The translations under genes were made by a program, and so were the position numbers. Below are positions 26,007 through 33,151 of a DNA stretch of 64,000 bases, in pieces (position 1 is the stretch's first letter; every line of letters begins with the position of its first letter). This DNA comes from Hylemonella sp. UBA6679 (GTDB lineage Bacteria > Pseudomonadota > Gammaproteobacteria > Burkholderiales > Burkholderiaceae_C): contig DKJZ01000102.1 in assembly GCA_002454975.1 (NCBI GenBank), positions 8,669 through 72,668 of the forward strand, read 5' to 3'. The notes under the pieces were generated by a model. It was not told where the DNA came from, searched no databases, and saw only the letters and a program-made list of their open reading frames with translations.

Positions 26007-27092
26007 TTAGGCAACCGCCACTGCTTGGGCAACTTTGCGGTTTTTCTCCAGCCAACCGTTGACGCTGCGCACGGTGTCGTCCACAGAGTCGGAACGCAGG
26101 TTTAGTTGCGCCGCCACCAATTTCACCAAGAGGTCAATGCGCTCGATGTCGGTGGCGCCAGCTGCCAAGGCGCGTGCGGCAGATGAGGGCTTGAGCAAAC
26201 CTTGCGCGGCGTTGGCGTATTTTTCAAAAGGCACCATGTCTTGCGGGTCAGCACCGAGCAAAACGCACAAGCCTGTGACCCACTCGTAAACGTCTTGTGA
26301 GGCAGCCAGGTCGCCATGAACAGCTTCTTTGATCGGACGCACGTCATCGGCCTGCACGCAACGGTAGTTGCCTGTGAGCAGCATGCTCCATTTGGCCAAG
26401 GGCACAAAAATGGATGCATACAACTTGAGTTTGACGGGCAGATCCAGCATGTCGCCGTTGACATTCAGGCGGGCGTTGGCGATGCCTTCGTCCATGGCTT
26501 GCAGCATGGCGTTGTGCTTGGGGTCTGCAAAGCCCGAGACCTTGAAGTTGGTGGGCAGGCCCACCTGCAGCACATTGGGCTGCTCCTCGGGTGGGCGAAA
26601 AGCCTGTGGGTCGGGGCTGCACAAGGTCATCAAGCCGGGCTCAAAGTTGTCCCACACCGAGGCGTCGTGGAAGCAGGCTTTGAACTCTTGCGCGTTCAAA
26701 CCAGGGATACGTGCCAGGTAAGGCAGCGGAGGCATGTTCATGATGGACATGCAGGGCACCTTGGCCAGGGCGATGCGCTGCATCAGCGCCTTGACGCTGG
26801 GCTCGCTGTACTGAGGCTCTTGCATGGCCAGGCACACCAGGTCGTAATCCTGGGGGCGGGCTGCCTCAGGCGTGACGGCGTTGAGTTGGCCGGGGAACTC
26901 ACGTGAATCAATCTCAACCATGCCTTCACGACCTTTGACGGCCATGCGCACCCGCGTGCCTTGCGCATTGATGAGATCGGCGGTTTTTTGCCGACATACC
27001 AAACTGACGGAGTGACCCGCCATGAGAAGTTTGCTTCCCAGCAAAGAACCGTAGGAAGCACCCAAAATCAAAACTTTGTACTGATGACTCAT
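26007..27092 (-). CDS. Ketopantoate reductase (PanE/ApbA) family oxidoreductase
   Basis: The 361 residues begin with a Rossmann-type segment (KVLILGASYGSLLGSKLLMAGHSVSLVCR), where the usual GxGxxG is GASYGS. The C-terminal helical domain contains the family's conserved Lys-Leu stretch (DLPVKLKLYASIFVPLAKWS). It is longer than PanE (about 300 residues) and diverged, so true 2-dehydropantoate reduction is uncertain. It is separated from aceA by 54 bases in the same direction and may share its transcript. Confidence 0.7.
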   Translation of the reverse strand: MSHQYKVLILGASYGSLLGSKLLMAGHSVSLVCRQKTADLINAQGTRVRMAVKGREGMVEIDSREFPGQLNAVTPEAARPQDYDLVCLAMQEPQYSEPSVKALMQRIALAKVPCMSIMNMPPLPYLARIPGLNAQEFKACFHDASVWDNFEPGLMTLCSPDPQAFRPPEEQPNVLQVGLPTNFKVSGFADPKHNAMLQAMDEGIANARLNVNGDMLDLPVKLKLYASIFVPLAKWSMLLTGNYRCVQADDVRPIKEAVHGDLAASQDVYEWVTGLCVLLGADPQDMVPFEKYANAAQGLLKPSSAARALAAGATDIERIDLLVKLVAAQLNLRSDSVDDTVRSVNGWLEKNRKVAQAVAVA

Positions 27093-27146
27093 GGCAAATA
27101 ACTCCGTCAGACCCCCGTCTTTCAGAGGGCCGATATGGTGGAAGGA

Positions 27147-28466
27147 TTAATGGAACTGTTCTTCTTCGGTCGAACCGGTCAGCGCTGTGACGCTGGACTG
27201 GCCACCTTGGATGGCGGTGGTCACTTCGTCGAAGTAACCTGTACCAACCTCTTGCTGGTGAGACACGAAGGTGTAGCCACGGTCACGTGCAGCGAACTCC
27301 GGTTCTTGCACGCGCTCAACGTAGGCAGACATACCACGCTTGACGTAGTCTTGCGACAAATCATACATGTTGTACCACATGCTGTGAATACCCGCGAGCG
27401 TAATAAATTGGTACTTGTAGCCCATCGCACCCAACTCGCGTTGGAATTTTGCAATGGTGGCGTCGTCGAGGTTCTTCTTCCAGTTGAACGATGGCGAGCA
27501 GTTGTAAGCCAGCATCTTGCCGGGGTGGACTTTGTGCACGGCATCGGCGAACTTCTTGGCGAAGTCCAGGTCAGGCGTGCCGGTTTCGCACCACACCAGG
27601 TCTGCATACTCAGCATAAGCAATGGCGCGGGCCACTGCTTGGTCCATGCCTTTGCGTGTTTTGTAGAAGCCTTCAGCCGTGCGCTCGCCGGTGAGGAAAG
27701 GCTTGTCGATCTCGTCGTAGTCGGAGGTGAGCAGGTCAGCGGCTTCTGCGTCGGTACGGGCAATCACCAGTGTGGGCACGCCAGCGATGTCGGCAGCCAT
27801 GCGGGCTGCGATGAGCTTTTGGCAAGCCTCGCGAGTGGGCAAGAGCACTTTACCGCCCATGTGGCCACATTTCTTCACCGAGGCCAACTGGTCTTCCCAG
27901 TGCACGCCACCAGCGCCGGCCTTGATCATGGCCTTCATCAGCTCAAACGCGTTGAGCACGCCGCCGAAACCGGCTTCAGCGTCAGCCACGATGGGCGCGA
28001 AGTAATCGACATAACCTTTGTCGCCAGCATTGATGCCTTTGGAGTGCTGGATCTCGTCTGCGCGGCGGAAGGTGTTGTTGATGGTTTCCACCACTTTTGG
28101 CACCGAATCCACTGGGTACAGCGACTGGTCGGGGTACATGGACGAGTAGGTGTTGTTGTCAGCAGCCACTTGCCAGCCCGACAGGTAGATGGCTTTCACG
28201 CCAGCCTTGACCTGCTGCATGGCTTGACCACCGGTGAGCGCGCCCAGGCAGTTCACATAGGGCTCGGCGTGCAACATGTCCCAGAGCTTTTCAGCAGCGC
28301 GGCGGGCCACGGTGTGCTCAATGGGGAAAGAACCACGCAGACGCACCACGTCAGCAGCGGTGTAACCGCGCTTGATGCCCTTCCAGCGAGGGTTGGTGGC
28401 CCACTCTTTTTCGAGCGCGGCAACTTGTTGTTCGCGGCTGAGTTGTTCGGTCAGGTTTTGCGGCAT
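27147..28466 (-). CDS. aceA: Isocitrate lyase
   Basis: Splits isocitrate into glyoxylate and succinate in the glyoxylate bypass, allowing growth on acetate and fatty acids. The 439 residues contain the catalytic signature KKCGHMGGKVL with C200, VNCLGALTGGQAMQQVKAG, YLSGWQVAADNN, and GGVHWEDQLASVKKC, as in AceA. The upstream region carries a set of palindromes that are good operator candidates. Confidence 0.97.
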   Translation of the reverse strand: MPQNLTEQLSREQQVAALEKEWATNPRWKGIKRGYTAADVVRLRGSFPIEHTVARRAAEKLWDMLHAEPYVNCLGALTGGQAMQQVKAGVKAIYLSGWQVAADNNTYSSMYPDQSLYPVDSVPKVVETINNTFRRADEIQHSKGINAGDKGYVDYFAPIVADAEAGFGGVLNAFELMKAMIKAGAGGVHWEDQLASVKKCGHMGGKVLLPTREACQKLIAARMAADIAGVPTLVIARTDAEAADLLTSDYDEIDKPFLTGERTAEGFYKTRKGMDQAVARAIAYAEYADLVWCETGTPDLDFAKKFADAVHKVHPGKMLAYNCSPSFNWKKNLDDATIAKFQRELGAMGYKYQFITLAGIHSMWYNMYDLSQDYVKRGMSAYVERVQEPEFAARDRGYTFVSHQQEVGTGYFDEVTTAIQGGQSSVTALTGSTEEEQFH

Positions 28467-28536
28467 GGATATCTCCTAAGGGTTGGTTGAACGATGGATA
28501 TCGACATTTATCGTGTCGCCATGAATGAATTCTAGG

Positions 28537-28600
28537 TCTTCTATAAGAGTTGCAGGATTCTTATGTCTTATATAAGACATAAATCTTTTCCATAAGAATC
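28537..28600. promoter_or_regulatory. Palindromic operator-like array upstream of aceA
   Basis: Contains TCTTCTATAAGA (28537-28548), the perfect 18-base palindrome ATGTCTTATATAAGACAT (28563-28580), and an inverted pair GATTCTTATG (28556-28565) / CATAAGAATC (28591-28600). The two TCTT-n-TATAAGA cores are 30 bases apart, three helical turns, as for cooperative binding. The sites lie 70-135 bases before the aceA start. The cognate regulator is not identified. Confidence 0.65.
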
Positions 28601-28646
28601 AAGCACTTAGAACGCCCATGCCGGCATGCGAAACAAGAAATTGCAC

Positions 28647-28684
28647 AGTGAGAAAAAACAAAAGCCGCGGCATGCCGCGGCTTT
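28647..28684 (-). terminator. Terminator downstream of rraA
   Basis: In the minus direction the perfect self-complementary AAAGCCGCGGCATGCCGCGGCTTT is followed by TGTTTTTT. It lies about 55 bases after the rraA stop and insulates the aceA control region. Confidence 0.85.
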
Positions 28685-28739
28685 CACAATGCAAAAAGTG
28701 GTTTTGCCAATCAAGACATCATTCAGGGCCCGTGATCCC

Positions 28740-29231
28740 TCAGAGCTTGTGTGTGCTCAGCACCATGCCGTCGGCGTCGGCATACAGCCAATCACCAGGT
28801 CGTACCCAAACCCCTTGCACTTGTATCGGCACATTCAGTTGGCCTTCTTGGCGCTTGGTGGTGGGCATGGGCACACAAGCCAGCGCACGAATGCCCACCG
28901 CATGGCCGGCAAGCTCTGCAACATCGCGCACACAACCATCAATGACCACACCTGCCCAGCCGTTTTTGGCAGCAGCTGCTCCCAAATTGCCGCCCAACAA
29001 AGCAAAACGCAAGGACGAGCCACCATCGACCACCAACACACGACCCAAACCCGGCTGGTCAACTTGGGCTTTGACCAGTGAGTTGTCTTCAAAACATTTG
29101 ATCGTCACAACCTCGCCATGAAACGAGCCGTGAGCGCCGAAATCTCGGAACACAGGTGGCAGCACCCGAAAGGCGCCGCCAAGGTCGGATGCCTGCGCAT
29201 CGCACAGGTCGCAAGTGGCCAAAGAACCCAT
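28740..29231 (-). CDS. rraA: RraA family protein (RNase E regulator / HMG aldolase-like)
   Basis: About 163 residues, with MGSLATCDLCDA start and the conserved GNLGAAAAKNGWAGVVIDGCVRDVAEL core. RraA binds and inhibits RNase E in E. coli; close relatives are 4-hydroxy-4-methyl-2-oxoglutarate/oxaloacetate aldolases with a G-x-x-x-R-D metal/substrate motif, which is present here (IDGCVRD). Sequence alone does not decide between them. The ATG is chosen because GAGGAGGA lies 7 nt upstream; the frame extends 18 codons further without similarity. Confidence 0.88.
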   Translation of the reverse strand: MGSLATCDLCDAQASDLGGAFRVLPPVFRDFGAHGSFHGEVVTIKCFEDNSLVKAQVDQPGLGRVLVVDGGSSLRFALLGGNLGAAAAKNGWAGVVIDGCVRDVAELAGHAVGIRALACVPMPTTKRQEGQLNVPIQVQGVWVRPGDWLYADADGMVLSTHKL

Positions 29232-29366
29232 GAAAAAATCCTCCTCGGGTGATGAAAAAAACGCCAGATGAAAACGCCCAATCATTCTGAATCAAAAGCC
29301 TGCAGGCCTCGAGGAGGAGTTGAAGCGTAAAAAAACAACAATTCAGTCAATTTTTTTGCTGTTTTC

Positions 29367-29452
29367 CCTCTGAAAAACACGTTTAACGCTTGGAAAGAGC
29401 ATTTTTCTCAATTAGCATGCATGCAGCTTCTGGAAAAGCAGTTTTTCAGAGG
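29367..29452. repeat. 12-base inverted repeat upstream of the SWIB gene
   Basis: CCTCTGAAAAAC (29367-29378) is exactly complementary to GTTTTTCAGAGG (29441-29452), 62 bases apart. It lies in the A+T-rich promoter or leader region, 32-117 bases before the SWIB start. It could be a paired protein site or form a long-loop leader structure. Confidence 0.7.
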
Positions 29453-29483
29453 TAAACATCCCAACTTACAGAGGACAACAATC

Positions 29484-29900
29484 ATGGCAACTGCAAAGAA
29501 AGCTCCAGCAAAAAAAGCGCCCGCAACCAAGGCCGCTCCTGCTAAAAAAGTAGCCGCTAAGGCTGCACCCGCAAAGAAAGCTGCGCCAGCGAAAGCCGCA
29601 GCACCTGCGAAAAAAGCCGCACCTGCTAAGAAGGCTGCTCCTGCTAAGAAGCGCACGCCCAACGCTGCCTTCATGAAGGCCCTGACACCAAGCGCCGCTT
29701 TGGCTGCTGTGGTGGGTGCTGCTCCCCTGCCCCGTACCGAGGTGGTGAGCAAGCTGTGGGCTTACATCAAGAAGAACAAGCTGCAAGATGCGACCAACAA
29801 GCGCATGATCAACTCCGATGCCAAACTCAAAGAAGTGTTCGGCAAAGCCCAAGTCTCGATGTTCGAGATGTCCGGCCTGATCGGCAAGCACCTGAAATAA
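29484..29900 (+). CDS. SWIB/MDM2 domain protein with histone H1-like tail
   Basis: The 138 residues have two parts: about 57 residues of Lys/Ala/Pro repeats built on APAKKA, like histone H1 or bacterial nucleoid-associated tails, and a C-terminal SWIB domain (MKALTPSAALAAVVGAAPLPRTEVVSKLWAYIKKNKLQD through FEMSGLIGKHLK). SWIB domains occur in eukaryotic chromatin remodellers and in Chlamydia and Burkholderiales proteins. DNA binding by the tail is likely; the partner is unknown. ATG chosen with AGAGGA 9 nt upstream. Monocistronic, with its own terminator. Confidence 0.9.
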   Translation: MATAKKAPAKKAPATKAAPAKKVAAKAAPAKKAAPAKAAAPAKKAAPAKKAAPAKKRTPNAAFMKALTPSAALAAVVGAAPLPRTEVVSKLWAYIKKNKLQDATNKRMINSDAKLKEVFGKAQVSMFEMSGLIGKHLK

Positions 29901-29918
29901 TTCAGCCCTGCGCCAAGA

Positions 29919-29946
29919 GAAAAGCCACCGCAAGGTGGCTTTTTTT
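29919..29946 (+). terminator. Terminator of the SWIB gene
   Basis: AAAGCCACC pairs with GGTGGCTTT around GCAA, followed by a T7 run, about 20 bases after the stop. Confidence 0.9.
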
Positions 29947-30020
29947 ATGCGGTCTGTGCAGGACCAAGACCCCGTGTTTGCGCGAGGCTTAATCGAGAAC
30001 TAAGCCGTCCTCTTCAGCTG

Positions 30021-30050
30021 GCTTTAGTTGGCCTTAGTTGGCCTTAGTTG
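30021..30050. repeat. Three tandem 10-base repeats (GCCTTAGTTG)
   Basis: GCTTTAGTTG, GCCTTAGTTG, GCCTTAGTTG follow one another exactly at the 3' end of the ThDP-enzyme gene, just beyond its stop codon. Probably slippage-derived; may be variable in copy number. Confidence 0.9.
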
Positions 30051-30051
30051 G

Positions 30052-31794
30052 TTAGCTGCCTTTAGCCAAGGCGGTTTGCGTGATGGCGCTCAGGGTCGCA
30101 CGGGTGGTGATCACATCGGGGTCGAGCATGATCTCAATGAGCGTGCCCTCCTCCCGAGCTAGCGCAGCCAAGAGCTCAGGCTCGAAAGCCTCGGTGCGGG
30201 TGATGCGCACGCCGGCATAGCCGTAAGCCTGTGCCAGGCGCGCAAAATCGGGGTTGTGCAAGCGCGAACCGGTGTTGTGCTGGGGAAATTCACGCTCCTG
30301 GTGCATGCGAATGGTGCCGTACATGCCGTTGTTGAGCAGCACAATGATGGTCTTGGCGCCGTACTGAACCGCCGTGGCCAGCTCTTGGCCATTCATCAAA
30401 AAATCGCCATCGCCCGCGATGGTGAACACCACACGTCCTGCTCCGCCTTGTTGGCGGGTGACGATCGAGGCTGCAATACCAGCGGGTACGCCGTAGCCCA
30501 TGGCGCCGTTGGTCGGCGCCAACTGCGTGCGGTGACCCTTGGCCAAGCCGTGGTGTTTGAAGTAGCGGTGCATCCAACTTGCAAAATTGCCCGCACCGTT
30601 GGTCAGCACCGCATCGGTAGGCAAATGCTTTTGCAAACAAGCCACCACAGAAGGCATGTCGACCAAACCGCGCTCAGAGTCTTGCAAACCCAAGCTTTGC
30701 GGCGCGATGTTGGCCAAGTAGTCCGCGTTGCAGGCTGCTGTCCAATCTTCCCAAGCCAACACTGGCGGCGCAGTCAAAACCTCGAGCGAGCGGGCTGCGG
30801 CGTTCATGGTGGCATTGATGGCCAAGTCTGCGCGGTACACGCGGTTGAGCTCCTCGGCACTGGCGTGGATGTGCACCAGCTTTTGCGCCGGACGCGGCAA
30901 ATCAAGCAAGGTGTAGCCGCTGGTGGTCATTTCGCCCAAGCGAGAACCAATGACCAGCAAAAAATCGCTGGCTTTGATGCGCGCTGCCAGCTTGGGGTTG
31001 ATGGCAATGCCCACATCGCCGGCGTACTGCGGGTGGTGGTTGTCAAAGGTGTCTTGTGCGCGGAAGGTGTTGGCCACGGGCAGCTTCCAGTTTTCGGCAA
31101 AACGCTGCAAAGCCTGGGCAGACTGCACCGTCCAGCCGCTGCCACCGGCCAGGACCATGGGGCGCTCTGAATTCAATAGCAAGGTGCGCAAGTCTCGCAA
31201 GGCGCCGGGATCGCTCCAGGCCTCAACCGCGGGGGCGGCAGGCAGTGCTTGCAAGCCCTGCACGGTGTGGGTGAGCATGTCTTCGGGCAAGACCACCACC
31301 ACTGGGCCGGGCCGACCGTTCATGGCCATGGCAAAGGCGCGCGCCACGTACTCAGGAATGCGCTTTGCATCGTCAATGCGCTCGACCCGCTTGGCCATGC
31401 CCTTGGTGCTCGGGCCAAAGAAAGAGGCAAAGTCCACCTCTTGAAAAGCTTCCCGGTCGCGCGTGTCGGTGGCCACATCACCCACAAACAGCACCAGGGG
31501 CGTGGAATCTTGAAACGCGGTGTGTATGCCAATGGAGGCGTTGGTGGCACCTGGGCCGCGGGTGACAAAACACACACCGGGCTTGCCAGTTAAGCGAGCG
31601 TGTGCGTCTGCCATGTATGCCGCACCGCCCTCTTGCCGGCAGGTCACAAATTCAATGGCATCACGCCGGGCATGAAAGCCATCGAGCACAGCCAGGTAAC
31701 TTTCACCGGGCACACCGAATGCGTGGGTCACGCCCTGGGCCACCAAACAATCCACCAGCAGGTGGCCCGCCATTTGCGAAGAAGAAGTCGACAT
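30052..31794 (-). CDS. Thiamine diphosphate-binding enzyme, acetolactate synthase-like
   Basis: The 580 residues have the three-domain ThDP layout: N-terminal Pyr domain with catalytic Glu in FVTCRQEGGAAYMADAHARLTG, central domain (GGSGWTVQSAQAL), and C-terminal PP domain with the metal/ThDP motif GDGDFLMNGQELATAVQYGAKTIIVLLNNGMYGT (GDG...NN). It lacks a neighbouring ilvH small subunit and is distinct from biosynthetic IlvB, so a decarboxylase or carboligase acting on some 2-oxo acid is more likely than valine synthesis. The MFS gene 10 bases upstream in the same direction may import the substrate. Confidence 0.85.
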   Translation of the reverse strand: MSTSSSQMAGHLLVDCLVAQGVTHAFGVPGESYLAVLDGFHARRDAIEFVTCRQEGGAAYMADAHARLTGKPGVCFVTRGPGATNASIGIHTAFQDSTPLVLFVGDVATDTRDREAFQEVDFASFFGPSTKGMAKRVERIDDAKRIPEYVARAFAMAMNGRPGPVVVVLPEDMLTHTVQGLQALPAAPAVEAWSDPGALRDLRTLLLNSERPMVLAGGSGWTVQSAQALQRFAENWKLPVANTFRAQDTFDNHHPQYAGDVGIAINPKLAARIKASDFLLVIGSRLGEMTTSGYTLLDLPRPAQKLVHIHASAEELNRVYRADLAINATMNAAARSLEVLTAPPVLAWEDWTAACNADYLANIAPQSLGLQDSERGLVDMPSVVACLQKHLPTDAVLTNGAGNFASWMHRYFKHHGLAKGHRTQLAPTNGAMGYGVPAGIAASIVTRQQGGAGRVVFTIAGDGDFLMNGQELATAVQYGAKTIIVLLNNGMYGTIRMHQEREFPQHNTGSRLHNPDFARLAQAYGYAGVRITRTEAFEPELLAALAREEGTLIEIMLDPDVITTRATLSAITQTALAKGS

Positions 31795-31803
31795 CGTGAT
31801 AAA

Positions 31804-33048
31804 TCAGTGAAGGGTACGACGTGCCTTGGGCACACGAAACGCGGTGAGAACCAGCACGCCTTGAATCGCGGCCAGCCCAATGAAAACACCTTGGAAATGG
31901 CGCTGGTCCATCAGCAAACCAAAAATCAGGGGCGAGATGGCCTGCCCAATGTCCAGCCCGGAATACACCACCCCAAACACCCGCCCGCTGGCGTTGTCAG
32001 GGGTGGATCGCTTGACCAGCAAATCTCGCGAGGGGCCAGCCGAACCTGCCACAAAGCCCATGACGCCAAACAGCACTGGCACCAGCCAAGCTGCCAATGG
32101 CGCCAAACCTAGCACCAAGGAGACGCAGGCCGCCACTGCAAAACCCGCCCCCACCACGCGCGAGGCGCGCTCGGGGTTGGTGGCCAAAAAGCCGCCAAAC
32201 ACCATGCCGGTGGCGCTGGCCAGCATGTAGGTGGTCAGGCACACCGCCACCAGGGTGACAGGCACATCGTGCAGCTCGCGCGCAGCCCCGGGCGCAAAGG
32301 CCTGAATGACGCTGAGCGACATGGCAAAAATGAAAAAGAAAGTAAAGCACATCCACACCGCAGGGATGCGCAAAAACGCAAACGGGTCTGCCAGGTCAGA
32401 CGCGGCTTGTTCAGAGTGCCGGGCTGGCGCCAACGCGGCTGGCTCACGCATGAGGTGGCGGTAAAACCAAACACCTGCGAGCACCAGCGTGATGAGCACA
32501 CCGGATGCGCCCAAGGCAGCGCGCCAAGACACATGCACGGCAATGGGCACCAGCAAAATGGGCGCCACCGCCCAGCCCAAAGTGCCGGTGATGCCGTGGG
32601 CGCTGTAGGCGTGGCCCAAGCGCGGTGGGCTCACCTGCTTGTTGATGAGGGTGTAATCCACCGGGTGAAACACACCGTTGCCGGTGCCAGCCACCACAGC
32701 AAACACCATCATCCAGGCATAGCTGGGGCTGAGGGCAAAACCAAAGGCTGCCAGTGCCAGCAGGGCCAAACCAAGCAGCAACACGGGCCGTGGCCCCATG
32801 CGGTCCACCCAAAAGCCCGAGGCGGTTTGCACCACACACGACACCACAAAAAACAAAGTCATCAAAAAGCCAAGCTCAGCGTAACTCACGGCGAACGCGT
32901 CTTTGAGCCAGGGAAACAAAGGCGCGAGCATGAGCTGGCTGAAGTGGCTCATCATGTGCGCCACGCCCACCAGGCTGATGAGGTGCACATCCTGCTTGAG
33001 CGAGCCTGGCAGCTGCGCAGGATGAGGGGTGGCTTGGGCGGTACTCAT
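31804..33048 (-). CDS. MFS transporter
   Basis: About 414 residues with 12 hydrophobic segments. The loop 2-3 motif is DRMGPRPVLLLG (WVDRMGPRP), typical of the major facilitator superfamily; the C-half begins near VWMCFTFFFIFAMSLS. ATG is chosen over an upstream GTG. Substrate unknown. The gene ends 10 bases before the ThDP enzyme and probably forms an operon with it. Confidence 0.88.
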   Translation of the reverse strand: MSTAQATPHPAQLPGSLKQDVHLISLVGVAHMMSHFSQLMLAPLFPWLKDAFAVSYAELGFLMTLFFVVSCVVQTASGFWVDRMGPRPVLLLGLALLALAAFGFALSPSYAWMMVFAVVAGTGNGVFHPVDYTLINKQVSPPRLGHAYSAHGITGTLGWAVAPILLVPIAVHVSWRAALGASGVLITLVLAGVWFYRHLMREPAALAPARHSEQAASDLADPFAFLRIPAVWMCFTFFFIFAMSLSVIQAFAPGAARELHDVPVTLVAVCLTTYMLASATGMVFGGFLATNPERASRVVGAGFAVAACVSLVLGLAPLAAWLVPVLFGVMGFVAGSAGPSRDLLVKRSTPDNASGRVFGVVYSGLDIGQAISPLIFGLLMDQRHFQGVFIGLAAIQGVLVLTAFRVPKARRTLH

Positions 33049-33151
33049 CCCCACATCGTAGCGCAGCCCAAGCACCTGGCCGCGAGGGGAAATGCCTAGG
33101 GTGTCACTGGGCTACATAGCGAGGCCGTGCTGGCGGCGGCCAGCCAGATGC

